Assembly: GCA_030537695.1 (NCBI GenBank)
Contig: JAUNVJ010000011.1
Location: 1-33,781, forward strand
Direction: 5' to 3'
Source of the DNA: Tissierellia bacterium
Lineage (GTDB): Bacteria; Bacillota_A; Clostridia; Tissierellales; Peptoniphilaceae
DNA: 33,781 nt
Shown: piece after piece, positions 23,101-32,299 of the stretch
How the letters are laid out: each line of letters opens with the position of its first letter
How positions within the stretch are numbered: position 1 is the first letter of the stretch
Translations under genes and position numbers: made by a program
The notes under the pieces: generated by a model
Told to the model about the DNA's origin: nothing
Database searches by the model: none
The model's input: the letters and a program-made list of their open reading frames with translations, nothing else

Positions 23101-23820
23101 TCATCTCCATACATACACCAAACACAGAGCAATGGCTAAAAAAGGTCCAAAGGCAATCTTATCTTTCCGATTTTTTATTCGAAACAATATTAAGCTTAAT
23201 GATACCAATCCTCCCATGATAAAGGCAAATTCGAAAAGTAAAAACAATTCATATAAGCTCTTTGCAAAAAAACCACAGACAAAAGCCATTTCAACATCTC
23301 CTTGTCCCATTCCGCCAGTTGTAATCATAAGGATATAAAAGACAAGTGCAAAGAGTAGTCCATAGATAAGAGACGCTATAATCGGCGAGCCTTCATACAT
23401 TTTGATTAATAATTCCAAGAACAATAGAAGGCCTAAATCCATAGTATAGATATTTTGACTTTTAAAATCCGTGTAGGAAAGAAGGATTAAGATATGCAGT
23501 TGTAATAAACGAATGGTATTGATCGGAGTAAATCCGTAATAATATAAAAAAATAGCTGTTACGATCCCATATCCCCATTCAAAAAACACCGTTTCCTTTC
23601 CAATTTTTTGGTAACAATAGGCACAACGACCTTTTAAAATAAAATAGGAAAAACCCGGTACCATCATTGACCAAGATAGTGGCCGATGACAATGGGGACA
23701 AAATGATCGAGGTTTTACCAAGGAAATATTATTTTCTCTTCTCCAGTAGACAGTAAAGTAAAAAGATCCCAAGACCATGCCTATCAATAGAAAACAAATT
23801 ATCCATACCATTTTATCCAT
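23101..23820 (-). CDS. pilD: Prepilin peptidase / N-methyltransferase
   Basis: 239 residues with about seven membrane segments. The two CxxC pairs C41/C44 and C66/C69 form the zinc-binding N-domain. The aspartic protease residues are D118 (SYTDFKSQNI) and D175 in MGQGD (GxGD motif). It cleaves the leader of the prepilin at Gly and methylates the new N-terminus. It overlaps the pilin gene by eight bases. Both names pilD and comC are used for this function; PilD is chosen from the neighbours. Confidence 0.94.
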   Translation of the reverse strand: MDKMVWIICFLLIGMVLGSFYFTVYWRRENNISLVKPRSFCPHCHRPLSWSMMVPGFSYFILKGRCAYCYQKIGKETVFFEWGYGIVTAIFLYYYGFTPINTIRLLQLHILILLSYTDFKSQNIYTMDLGLLLFLELLIKMYEGSPIIASLIYGLLFALVFYILMITTGGMGQGDVEMAFVCGFFAKSLYELFLLFEFAFIMGGLVSLSLILFRIKNRKDKIAFGPFLAIALCLVYVWR

Positions 23821-24184
23821 CTGAATTATGCTCCGGTACCAATTGATTGCCTTCCACTTTTACCATTCCCGGAACTATCTTGACATCACCATTGCTGTAA
23901 TGAATTTCAAAAGAGGTAGCGGACAATCCCTTAGCCGGCTTCGGAAGCTTGCCTTCAATATAGTCTTTTAAATTTTCTGCTGAAACGGTCTCGGCATTCG
24001 GATGATCTGCCAAGTATAAGATTGCCGCATTTTGCAGAATTCTCACATTGCCATTATGGGCTGCAGCTTGCGCCGAAAGATTGGATTTTGAAAATTTCGG
24101 TATAGCAATTGCCAATAATATAGCGATAATAGAAATAACGATGACCAGTTCTAATAAGGTAAATCCATCTCTTCTTCTTTTCAT
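23813..24184 (-). CDS. Type IV prepilin (major pilin or ComGC-like)
   Basis: 123 residues. The leader MKRRRDG is cut before F8, giving FTLLELVIVISIIAILLAIA with the conserved Glu at mature position 5 and the hydrophobic helix that forms the filament core. The globular part is small (about 90 residues) without cysteines, so no disulfide-closed loop. It is the only pilin in the cluster, so it must be the main subunit unless minor pilins are elsewhere. GAGGTG precedes the ATG. Small size and context with dprA and comM fit a competence-type pilus. Confidence 0.94.
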   Translation of the reverse strand: MKRRRDGFTLLELVIVISIIAILLAIAIPKFSKSNLSAQAAAHNGNVRILQNAAILYLADHPNAETVSAENLKDYIEGKLPKPAKGLSATSFEIHYSNGDVKIVPGMVKVEGNQLVPEHNSDG

Positions 24185-24193
24185 AATAACACC

Positions 24194-25363
24194 TCAAATT
24201 CTATTTACTAGATCAAAAATGGGAAGAGCAACCGCCAATACAATAAAACCTACAATAAAAGCTAAAATCAAAATAAGGAGCGGTTCCAATAAAGTGGCAA
24301 ATCGTTCATTAAAACGATTAAACTCCTGATCATAATAATAATAAATAGTTTCAAAAACTTGATCCAATCGGGACGTTTCCTCTCCAATATGAACCATTGA
24401 AATCATAAGCTTTGGAAAAAGGTCACATTTTTCTAAACTTTGACTCAATGTATAACCTGATTGTAAAAGTTGCGGGATCTTGCCATATTTATCTTTCAAT
24501 GCTGTATTCTTTTCCATTTCAACGATAAGCTCAATTCCTTTTTCAAGACGCAGTCCAGAAGACAGTAAGATCCATAGGGAAAAATTAAATCGTATAATCT
24601 GTAATTGTCGATACAATCTGTTCTTAAGCCATAATTCGTGGTATCTTTTCGGATTTTTATAAAATATATAACTTAAAATCCCGATCATGATAAGGATGGT
24701 TCCCAAAAACCAACCGTAATATTGTTTCAAAAAATAGGAGATTTTTAAAAGTATTCGAGTTGGCAGAGGAAGAAGTTTTTCCGATTCCTCAAAGAGAATT
24801 TGAAAACGAGGCACTACATATACCATTAAAAAATTTAGAATTCCAAGGGTTACAGTTAATAAGATGATTGGATATGTCATCGCCTTATAAATTTTTTGTT
24901 TCATTTCCTCTTCTTTTTTATAAAAAGAGCTTAATTGTTGAAAAACTTTTCCCAATTGAGAAGAATTTTCCCCTACTTGGATCATATTACAGACAAAGGG
25001 AGTAAATGCATCACTTTTTTGAAAGGATTGGGAAAGACCATCCCCCTTCAATAAATTTGAATGTATCTTACGAAATACAGTTTTCTTTTTTCCCTGAAAA
25101 TGATCTCCTATAATTTCTATGCTTTTGTCAATCAGAATCCCTCCATGGACCAGTAGAGACAGTTGATAAAAGATCATACTTAATTCCTTGTTGTGAAAAG
25201 TAATGCGCCGTTTTAGAGCATGGGTTTGTGAAATATCTTCCCAAACTCGAATGGGCCGCAAACCTCTTTCTTTTAAACGAGCAATCACTTCTTCCTGACT
25301 GTCTCCTTCCAGCTTACCGACGACGATCTCTTGATTTTTAAAGGCTTTGTAACCGTATATCAT
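24194..25363 (-). CDS. pilC: Pilus inner-membrane platform protein PilC
   Basis: 389 residues with two T2SF domains. In the first half FYQLSLLVHGGILIDKSIEII and VGENSSQLGKVFQQLSSFY are seen; in the second half MVHIGEETSRLDQVFETIYYYYDQEF repeats the pattern. Three membrane helices are near ~167-185, ~213-232 and ~365-384. The N-terminal 60 residues show the usual short Y-K-A-F start. PilC anchors the ATPase and helps push pilins into the fibre. Its ATG overlaps the pilB stop. Confidence 0.94.
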   Translation of the reverse strand: MIYGYKAFKNQEIVVGKLEGDSQEEVIARLKERGLRPIRVWEDISQTHALKRRITFHNKELSMIFYQLSLLVHGGILIDKSIEIIGDHFQGKKKTVFRKIHSNLLKGDGLSQSFQKSDAFTPFVCNMIQVGENSSQLGKVFQQLSSFYKKEEEMKQKIYKAMTYPIILLTVTLGILNFLMVYVVPRFQILFEESEKLLPLPTRILLKISYFLKQYYGWFLGTILIMIGILSYIFYKNPKRYHELWLKNRLYRQLQIIRFNFSLWILLSSGLRLEKGIELIVEMEKNTALKDKYGKIPQLLQSGYTLSQSLEKCDLFPKLMISMVHIGEETSRLDQVFETIYYYYDQEFNRFNERFATLLEPLLILILAFIVGFIVLAVALPIFDLVNRI

Positions 25364-26805
25364 AAAACACCTACTGTCAGGATATTATTGTAATATTCTT
25401 CCATGGAAGTTTCTCCTCTTTTGATACAGTTGAGGATTTCATGTTCCAATGTCTTCATTCCCTTTTGAATTGCCTTTTGTTGAAGTTCTCGAAGGGGAGC
25501 ATTTTGGGAGATCATCTCTTTTAAATCGGCATCGATTAGCATAATTTCAAAAACTGCTTTTCTTCCCACATAACCTTGATGGCAATGGGAACAACCCAGG
25601 CCTTTATAGATAAAAGAGGCTTTCGTCTCTCCAGGTAAAATCTCTTCATATCCTATTTTACAATGAGGGCATAATTTTCGAATCAAACGTTGTGAGATCA
25701 CGCCAATCAAACCAGCCGACACCAAAAATGGTTGAATTCCCATATCGATTAATCGGTAGATAGCCGCTGGTGAGTTTTCCGTATGTAAAGTGGATAGGAC
25801 CAGATGTCCGGTTATCGAAGAGGTGATGGAGATTTGAGCCGTTTGTCTGTTGCGAATTTCACCGATCATTATTTTATCCGGATCCATTCTTAAAATTGCT
25901 TTTAATCCCTTTTCAAAAGTCAGTCCCGTCTGTTCATTGACTTCAATTTGATTGATCCCCGAAATTTTATATTCCACCGGATCTTCAATGGTCATAATAT
26001 TGATATCTCTGCGATTTAACTGTTGCAAAATTGTATATAAAGTTGAAGTTTTTCCACTGGAAGTGGGACCGCAGCATAATATCAATCCCGTCGGTTGACG
26101 AATCAAATTCGTTACTTGAGCCAGATTTTCACCATAGAGTCCAATGCCTTTCGGAGTATAATCGACTCTTATAATGTCTAAAATACGAAAGACAATCTTT
26201 TCCCCATAACTTGTCGGCGTAATAGCCACCCGAATGTCGATTTTTCGCCCTTTATAATCTTGTTGAAATTGACCATCCTGGGGAATACGTTTTTCTGCAA
26301 TATCAAGTTTTGAAATTATTTTTATTCGCGTTACAAGATAGGAATAAATTCTTAACGGCAATGTAAGTAATTCAATTAAAAATCCATCAATTCGATGTCT
26401 CACCAAAATATGATCTTCTAAAATTTCAATATGTATATCGGAAGCCCCTTTTTCAATGGAATTATTTACGATATGATCTAAAATTTTTACCACCGGGGAA
26501 TCCTCATCTACATTTTGTACCTGATGATCCTTCTCCCCAACTCGATAATCTCTCTCCAATTGATATAAAAGATCCATCTCATGATCTTGAGAAAAATACT
26601 CGTTGATCTTATCCAAAATCTCCGGAGCTGTTCTTTTAATAAAAAATGTTTCTTTTCCCGTCAATTGCTCCAAATTATACGCCAATAGCAAATCTTCTTT
26701 CGCTGCCAAATATGTAATGGAATCCTCCTTTTCTTCCACGGGTACTACCATATTCTTTTTACAGTATCGGATTGAAAATTTTTCTTTTACATTTTTTGAA
26801 ATCAT
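25360..26805 (-). CDS. pilB: Pilus assembly ATPase PilB
   Basis: 481 residues. Walker A is GPTSSGKT (246-253), the Asp box TIEDPVEY (272-279), Walker B DPDKIMIGEIR (308-318) and the His box near STLHTE (338-343). A zinc site of C379/C382 and C405/C408 is present. The N-terminal domain is short (about 100 residues), shorter than in Gram-negative PilB (around 560 residues in total). It is the assembly motor at the cytoplasmic base. It is first in the operon behind a promoter with a perfect -10. No PilT retraction ATPase is found in the window. Confidence 0.95.
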   Translation of the reverse strand: MISKNVKEKFSIRYCKKNMVVPVEEKEDSITYLAAKEDLLLAYNLEQLTGKETFFIKRTAPEILDKINEYFSQDHEMDLLYQLERDYRVGEKDHQVQNVDEDSPVVKILDHIVNNSIEKGASDIHIEILEDHILVRHRIDGFLIELLTLPLRIYSYLVTRIKIISKLDIAEKRIPQDGQFQQDYKGRKIDIRVAITPTSYGEKIVFRILDIIRVDYTPKGIGLYGENLAQVTNLIRQPTGLILCCGPTSSGKTSTLYTILQQLNRRDINIMTIEDPVEYKISGINQIEVNEQTGLTFEKGLKAILRMDPDKIMIGEIRNRQTAQISITSSITGHLVLSTLHTENSPAAIYRLIDMGIQPFLVSAGLIGVISQRLIRKLCPHCKIGYEEILPGETKASFIYKGLGCSHCHQGYVGRKAVFEIMLIDADLKEMISQNAPLRELQQKAIQKGMKTLEHEILNCIKRGETSMEEYYNNILTVGVL

Positions 26806-26842
26806 ATACTCACCTCACTGTCACTTGAAAGGGCTTGATTTC

Positions 26843-26872
26843 ATTATACCGAATTTAAATTATTTTTGTGAA
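26843..26872 (-). promoter_or_regulatory. Promoter of the pil operon
   Basis: Minus-strand TTCACA (5 of 6), 18-bp spacer and a perfect TATAAT, 38 bp before the pilB ATG. It starts just after the topA terminator. Confidence 0.7.
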
Positions 26873-26883
26873 ATTATTCAAAT

Positions 26884-26909
26884 AAAAAAAGCCATGAAAG
26901 ACATGGCTT
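26884..26909 (-). terminator. Terminator of the comM-dprA-topA unit
   Basis: AAGCCATG and CATGGCTT form an 8-bp stem with a 5-nt loop, followed on the minus strand by seven T. It lies just after the topA stop. Confidence 0.9.
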
Positions 26910-26915
26910 ATAAAT

Positions 26916-29003
26916 TTATTCTTTTTCAGTTTCCGTTCGGGTATAGTTGCAAGTGGGATTGCTGCATTTTATTCGCACTTTGCCTCTGGATGAAGTTTTT
27001 GTCAGGATATTTTCACATTTGGGACATTTTTCATCAATCGGTTGATTCCATGAGACAAAGTCACAGTCGGGATAATTGCTGCATCCATAAAATTTACGAC
27101 CTTTTTTAGATCTTTTGATGACAATTTCTCCATCTTTACATTTGGGACATTTTACACCGATTTTTTCCACAAAAGGTTTGGTGTTTCGACAGTCGGGATA
27201 ACCAGGACAAGCTAGGAATTTGCCATAGCGACCCATTTTTATTACCATATTTCGCCCACATTTTTCACAGACAATATCAGTGACTGGATCTTTTACTTCG
27301 ATTTTTTCAATATCTTTTTCCGCAATGTCCAAATCTTTTTTAAGATTTTTATAAAAACGTCGAATTAAAACTTTCCACTCCATTTCTCCATCGGCAATTT
27401 TATCCAATTCATCTTCCATCTGTGCGGTAAATTTTTCATCGACTAAATCTTTAAAATACTCACATAGCAGATCATTGACAGTCAACCCCAATTCCGTCGG
27501 TATAAATCTTTTTTCCTCCAATGTTACATAAAATCGAGTTTGAAGCGTTGAAATGGTGGGAGAATAGGTACTCGGTCGACCGATACCCAATTCTTCCAAG
27601 ATTTTTATCAAAGAAGCTTCATTGTAACGGGCGGGAGGTTGCGTAAAGTGCTGAATTTTATCCAGCTTTTGAAGCTTGGGCTGATCTCCTTTTACCAAAG
27701 GCGGCAAAATTTTATCCTTTTCACCGGCATATTCATAGACTTTTAAATACCCGTCAAATATCAAGCGATTCCCACTGGTGCGAAATACTTCCTTATTCGA
27801 TTGAATTTCAACACGCAAAGTTTCAAATAGAGCTTCCTTCATTAGGGATGCTACAAACCGCTTCCAAATTAAATTATATAACTTAAATTCATCTCGTGAC
27901 AGACAATCCTTAATGGAATAGGGTGTTTTAAAAACATCCGTGGGACGAATACATTCATGGGCATCTTGAATTTTTTCTGATTTGCCAGTTGCGGATTTTG
28001 AAGAAGAAGTCGTATACTCGTCTCCGTAGGTGGATTGGATAAAGCGATGGGCTGCATCTTGTGCTTCTTGTGAAACTCGAGTAGAATCCGTTCTCATATA
28101 GGTTATCAATCCAACGCTTCCCTCTTTGGGAATATCGATCCCTTCATAGAGCCCTTGGGCGATCATCATAGTCTTACGTGTTGAAAAATTGATTCGTCGA
28201 GAAGCCTCCTGTTGCATGGTGGAAGTGGTGAAGGGTTTTGGAGCTGATTTTTTTCGTTTTCCCTTTTTTACATCAACCACTTCAAAATGATTTTCATCGA
28301 TCTTTTCGATAATCTTTTCCACTGCTTTTTCATCAGGGATTGCAGCTTTTTGTAACCGTCCCGTCTCTCGAGAACCATAGTATTCCGCATTGAATTTTTG
28401 TTTTCCTTTTTTAAAGACTCCTTCAATGGTCCAGTACTCTTCCGGAACAAAATCATTGATTTCTTCTTCCCGATCACAAATCAGTTTTAACACCACCGAC
28501 TGAACTCGACCGGCAGATAGCCCGGATTTAACTTTTTTCCACAATAAAGGAGAAATTTTATACCCTGCAATTCGATCCAATTCACGTCTGGCCTGTTGGG
28601 CATCTACCAGGTCCATGTCGATAGATCGGGGGTTTTTTATTTCTCGTTTCACTGTGTTTTTCGTAATTTCATTAAAAGTAACACGATTTTTATCTTGAGG
28701 ATCAATTCCCAAGATATGGGTTAAATGCCAAGAGATCGCTTCCCCTTCCCGATCCGGGTCCGTAGCAAGAAAAATATTTTCAGATTTTTTCGCTTCTTTT
28801 TTTAAAGCTTTTATAATATCTCCTTTGCCTCGAATATTGATATATTGAGGTTCGAAATCATTTTCTATATCGATTCCCAACCTGCTTTTTGGTAAATCTC
28901 TAATATGTCCTACTGAAGCCATAACTTGGTAATTTCTTCCCAACATTTTCTTAATCGTTTTAGCTTTGGCAGGAGACTCTACAATGACTAGATTTTTTGC
29001 CAA
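26916..29003 (-). CDS. topA: DNA topoisomerase I
   Basis: 695 residues. The TOPRIM domain starts with NLVIVESPAKAKTIKKML and has ATDPDREGEAISWHL (~80-94). The active-site tyrosine is Y302 in GLITYMRTDSTRVS. The C-terminus carries three four-cysteine zinc ribbons (starting near 575, 618 and 660). It relaxes negatively supercoiled DNA. The start is a TTG at 29001-29003, supported by GAGGAAG 7 bp upstream and by the family N-terminus. It is 14 bp after dprA, an arrangement common in Firmicutes. Confidence 0.97.
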   Translation of the reverse strand: MAKNLVIVESPAKAKTIKKMLGRNYQVMASVGHIRDLPKSRLGIDIENDFEPQYINIRGKGDIIKALKKEAKKSENIFLATDPDREGEAISWHLTHILGIDPQDKNRVTFNEITKNTVKREIKNPRSIDMDLVDAQQARRELDRIAGYKISPLLWKKVKSGLSAGRVQSVVLKLICDREEEINDFVPEEYWTIEGVFKKGKQKFNAEYYGSRETGRLQKAAIPDEKAVEKIIEKIDENHFEVVDVKKGKRKKSAPKPFTTSTMQQEASRRINFSTRKTMMIAQGLYEGIDIPKEGSVGLITYMRTDSTRVSQEAQDAAHRFIQSTYGDEYTTSSSKSATGKSEKIQDAHECIRPTDVFKTPYSIKDCLSRDEFKLYNLIWKRFVASLMKEALFETLRVEIQSNKEVFRTSGNRLIFDGYLKVYEYAGEKDKILPPLVKGDQPKLQKLDKIQHFTQPPARYNEASLIKILEELGIGRPSTYSPTISTLQTRFYVTLEEKRFIPTELGLTVNDLLCEYFKDLVDEKFTAQMEDELDKIADGEMEWKVLIRRFYKNLKKDLDIAEKDIEKIEVKDPVTDIVCEKCGRNMVIKMGRYGKFLACPGYPDCRNTKPFVEKIGVKCPKCKDGEIVIKRSKKGRKFYGCSNYPDCDFVSWNQPIDEKCPKCENILTKTSSRGKVRIKCSNPTCNYTRTETEKE

Positions 29004-29017
29004 AATAACACTTCCTC

Positions 29018-30115
29018 TTATTTTATTTCAAATTGATTCATTGATATTTTTTCGATCAGGCCTTTTAATTCCAACATGGTAAGGACCGTATTTATATACG
29101 GTACCTTATATTTTGTGTTTTTGCAAATAGAATCTACTTCTTTATGGCCAAGTTCGATAAGATTATAAACGAGGCGTTCATCAGAAGTCAATTGTATTTC
29201 TTCTTTCTCATAAAGATTTCTATACTGTAGATTCGGATAAAAATCTAAAATATCATCAATTTCAATCAAGGGAAAGGCTCCGTCCCGTATTAGTTTATTG
29301 GTCCCTATGGAATAGGGGGAATTGATATTACCGGGAACGGCAAAAACTTCTTTTCCCTGTTCTGCAGCAAGTCTTGCCGTGATCAAAGATCCACTTTTGT
29401 CCTTGGCTTCCACAACGACCACACTTTGACTCAAACCGGAAATAATCCGATTTCTTTGAGGAAAGTGATAAGGTCTTGCCCTGGTACCGAAGGGATATTC
29501 TGTTAAAACCATGCCCTCCTCCAACAATCGATGGTATAAATTGCTATTGTTTTTAGGATAGATCACATCGATTCCGGTACCCAGTACGGCAATGGTCTTC
29601 ATCCCATGTTCCAATGCCTTTTCATGGGATAAAGCATCGATGCCGAAGGCCATTCCACTGACAATCGTAAAATTATAAGGAGCCATTTCTTTCATCAGTC
29701 GCTCAATCACCAGTCTTCCATAAGCCGTATGTTTTCTCGCTCCGACAAAAGCCAAAGTATTTTCGTAGGAGAAATTTTGCCCCCTTTGGTATAAGACAGC
29801 CGGAGGATCATCAATGGCAGTTAAAGATCTTGGATAGTCCGAATCAAAAATAGTTATGATCGATGCCTGTAATCTCTCACCATAGGCTTGTATTTTACTA
29901 AAAATTTCATCTTTTCGCTTGATGTTTTTTTCTATTTTATCGACAGACTTTGCAGAGACATCTTTTAAATCCGATAGATTCATATTAAAAATTTCCACAG
30001 GTTCTCGCTTCAAAGCTTCTAAATTTTCTAAGATTCGGAAGATCATATTACTGGAAAGACCGATTCCGTTTAAAAAAATTAAAACATCTCTATTTTTCAA
30101 AACTAGCGCCCCCAA
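29018..30115 (-). CDS. dprA: DNA-processing protein DprA
   Basis: About 365 residues. An N-terminal helical region is followed by the Rossmann core: YPRSLTAIDDPPAVLYQRG (~94-112), FVGARKHTAYG (~122-132), IVSGMAFGIDALSHEKALE (~152-170), TIAVLGTGIDVIYPKNN (~174-190), SGLSQSVVVVEAKDKSGSLITA (~229-250) and FAVPGNINSPYSIGTNKLI (~260-278). A C-terminal winged helix follows. DprA protects incoming single-stranded DNA and loads RecA in transformation. The start is uncertain: TTG at 30115 overlaps comM, and a second TTG at 30100 has GGGGG 8 bp upstream and may be the true one. It lies in an operon with comM and topA. Confidence 0.95.
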   Translation of the reverse strand: MGALVLKNRDVLIFLNGIGLSSNMIFRILENLEALKREPVEIFNMNLSDLKDVSAKSVDKIEKNIKRKDEIFSKIQAYGERLQASIITIFDSDYPRSLTAIDDPPAVLYQRGQNFSYENTLAFVGARKHTAYGRLVIERLMKEMAPYNFTIVSGMAFGIDALSHEKALEHGMKTIAVLGTGIDVIYPKNNSNLYHRLLEEGMVLTEYPFGTRARPYHFPQRNRIISGLSQSVVVVEAKDKSGSLITARLAAEQGKEVFAVPGNINSPYSIGTNKLIRDGAFPLIEIDDILDFYPNLQYRNLYEKEEIQLTSDERLVYNLIELGHKEVDSICKNTKYKVPYINTVLTMLELKGLIEKISMNQFEIK

Positions 30116-31623
30116 TATTTTCCATCCACACTTCGATATTGCAAACTTTCCAATATATGATCCTCCCTTACTTTTTCCGATCCGTCCAAATCAGCAATGG
30201 TACGGGCTATTTTTAATATTTTATTGTAGGTTCTTGCCGACATTTGGTATCGATGGTACGACATTTCCATAATTTTTTGAACCTTTGAATCCAGTGGAAT
30301 AAATTTATGTAATAATTTGTCTGGAATCTCACTGTTAAAACGAAAATCTTCATCTTTAAATCGATCGGATTGAATATTTCTTGCCAACTCCACTCGTGCT
30401 CGAATGTTTTCAGAACTTTCTTCAGGAATAGTTGCGGAGATCTCTTGATATTCCACCTCTGATATCTCTAAATGCAAATCGATACGATCTAAAAGGGGAT
30501 GGGAAATTTTTGATAGATAACGATGAATTTGATAGGGATTGCAAGTACATTGACGCTTTTTAGATCCTGAATAGCCACAGGGACATGGGTTCATCGCCCC
30601 AATTAATAAAAAGTCTGCAGGATAGGTCAAAGAGGCATTGGCCCTTGCAATTTGAATTTCTTTACTTTCCAAGGGTTGACGAAGGACTTCCAAGACATGC
30701 TTGGAAAATTCCGGCAATTCATCTAAAAATAAAACCCCTTTATGAGACAATGAAATTTCCCCCGGTTTTGGAATTTGGCCTCCTCCAATTAAAGCTGCAG
30801 CCGACGCCGTATGATGTGGCGAGCGAAAAGGAGCTGTAGTGATCAAAGCATGATTGTGTAACAGTCCTGAAACGGAATAGATCTTTGTCACTTCAATCGC
30901 CTCTTCAAAAGTCAAAGGTGGTAGAATGGTGGGAAATCTCTTAGCAGCCATCGTCTTACCTGATCCGGGAACGCCGACACAAAGCATATTCGCCTTCATG
31001 GAGGCTGCTATTTCCATCATTCGCTTTAAACCATGTTGTCCTTTGATATCCGAAAAATCCAAATCATAAGTCACTTTGGAATAATCCACATGTTCCGTTA
31101 CCCGTTCCAGTTGACGTTGACCGGTTAAAAACTCAATCACTTCTTCAAAAGTATGGACTGGGTAGATCTCTACATCACTTATGACAGAACATTCCTTTCG
31201 ATTTCCATAAGGCACCATGAATTTTCGAAAACCAGCTTCTCGCATTGAAATCACCATGGGAAGAGCACCGGAAATCTCATTGATTTGACCATCAAGGGCC
31301 AATTCTCCCAAAAAGATATAATCATCCGGTGACTTGTCCACCATTCCTTGTGCACATATCAGGGCGACAGCAATGGCAAGATCCATCTGAGTTCCATCTT
31401 TTTTTAAATTGGCCGGTGCCAAATTTATGGTAATTCGTTTTCTGGGAAACTCATAACCGGAGTTTTTTATGGCGGAACGAACTCGCTCCACCGATTCTTT
31501 AATTGCTGTATCCGGAAGTCCCACCAAGGACACTTTCGGTAAACCATTGGTTAAATCCACTTCCACATCGATAGCAAATCCATTTAAACCTTGTAAAGTA
31601 CAGGTCTTAATACATGAGTACAT
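30103..31623 (-). CDS. comM: YifB/ComM-family Mg-chelatase-like AAA+ ATPase
   Basis: 506 residues from the ATG at 31621-31623, chosen because AAAGGAGGGG precedes it; an upstream GTG would add six residues. An N-terminal ChlI-like domain (DVEVDLTNGLPKVSLVGLPDTAIKES) precedes the AAA+ core. Walker A is GVPGSGKT (~217-224), the Walker B region GVLFLDELPEF, and sensor and C-terminal helices match YifB. In other bacteria ComM is a helicase that extends branch migration during integration of transforming DNA. Cys-rich MNPCPCGYSGSKKRQCTCNP sits near residue 345. First gene of the comM-dprA-topA unit. Confidence 0.94.
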   Translation of the reverse strand: MYSCIKTCTLQGLNGFAIDVEVDLTNGLPKVSLVGLPDTAIKESVERVRSAIKNSGYEFPRKRITINLAPANLKKDGTQMDLAIAVALICAQGMVDKSPDDYIFLGELALDGQINEISGALPMVISMREAGFRKFMVPYGNRKECSVISDVEIYPVHTFEEVIEFLTGQRQLERVTEHVDYSKVTYDLDFSDIKGQHGLKRMMEIAASMKANMLCVGVPGSGKTMAAKRFPTILPPLTFEEAIEVTKIYSVSGLLHNHALITTAPFRSPHHTASAAALIGGGQIPKPGEISLSHKGVLFLDELPEFSKHVLEVLRQPLESKEIQIARANASLTYPADFLLIGAMNPCPCGYSGSKKRQCTCNPYQIHRYLSKISHPLLDRIDLHLEISEVEYQEISATIPEESSENIRARVELARNIQSDRFKDEDFRFNSEIPDKLLHKFIPLDSKVQKIMEMSYHRYQMSARTYNKILKIARTIADLDGSEKVREDHILESLQYRSVDGKYWGR

Positions 31624-31663
31624 AGCCCCTCCTTTAATCACTGAGTTAAACCATATTAACTTT

Positions 31664-31692
31664 ATTATAGTAGAGTTTTAAGGGAATGGAAA
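31664..31692 (-). promoter_or_regulatory. Promoter of comM-dprA-topA
   Basis: Minus-strand TTTCCA (4 of 6), 17-bp spacer, perfect TATAAT, 41 bp before the comM ATG. Confidence 0.6.
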
Positions 31693-31697
31693 GAGTA

Positions 31698-31725
31698 TAA
31701 AAAAGAAAGCTCTAAAGAGCTTTCT
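31698..31725 (-). terminator. Terminator upstream of comM
   Basis: AGAAAGCTCT and AGAGCTTTCT form a 10-bp stem with an AA loop, followed on the minus strand by TTTTTTATAC. It overlaps the stop of the decayed frame at 31712, so it probably once ended that gene. Confidence 0.85.
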
Positions 31726-31936
31726 TATATATTTCTTTCTTTTGATAACCGATTCGAAAATACTTCAAAGTTTTCCCTTGATAGGATTCAAACTGTCGAA
31801 GAGGTTTTTGCTATAAGGGGGATTGGTATTGGCCGCCGGAATCCGAATAAAAGAAATTCATTTCGTTGAAGGCTGGAGTAAAATGTCTTTCTTCTTCAAG
31901 TAGGATATTCCCTTTCCCATAACGATATTTATGGCT
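31712..31936 (-). pseudogene. Decayed C-terminal end of an unrecognised gene
   Basis: A minus-strand frame of 75 codons reads SHKYRYGKGNILLEEERHFT and continues with plausible coding sequence, but has an internal TAG at 31811-31813. It ends with FRIGYQKKEIYKKAL and a stop inside a terminator hairpin. Upstream, a one-base shift continues it as RDFMPRILLGNEP, which suggests a frameshift as well. Composition looks like protein coding, unlike random intergenic DNA. I do not recognise the family. It is probably the degenerate 3' end of a gene broken during rearrangement next to the restriction locus. Confidence 0.5.
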
Positions 31937-32299
31937 CGTTACCTAACAATATCCGAGGCATGAAGTCTCTAAAAGATCAACTTGGTATTTAGTTGAACCA
32001 TTATAGTTCAGCCAGCAATGGAATCTATATCGCCAATAATAAGAACAAACCCTATTTTCATCCTTTGAGGGAATTTCCTTCTAAATCACCTGGAAGAGAT
32101 ATCAAAGTCTTTGGGAGTAAGGGGGGTGGATTTCGTTCACTATGGTCATTGATAAGAGTTCAATCGATCATTAAACTTTTTTCCTTCCATAGGGAAGTTA
32201 TTTTTATGAACAACAAATGAAGCGAAACTCTTCAAGAAAGTACTTTCTAACTACGTTTTCGATGGTGAATTATTAGATACTTAGTTTTGATTCAACCAT
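31937..32299. other. Intergenic region with coding-like fragments
   Basis: No intact gene. A plus-strand frame at 31993-32220 reads without stops for 75 codons but has no ribosome site and no recognisable motif. Another plus-strand piece at its end ends in KLFKKVLSNYVFDGELLDT before a stop. These could be fragments of one or more broken genes. No promoter or hairpin is evident. Confidence 0.45.

Noticed and set aside
31993..32220. Plus-strand 75-codon open frame
   Set aside because: No ribosome site, odd composition, no motif, and it lies within the decayed region; treated as part of the remnant zone.
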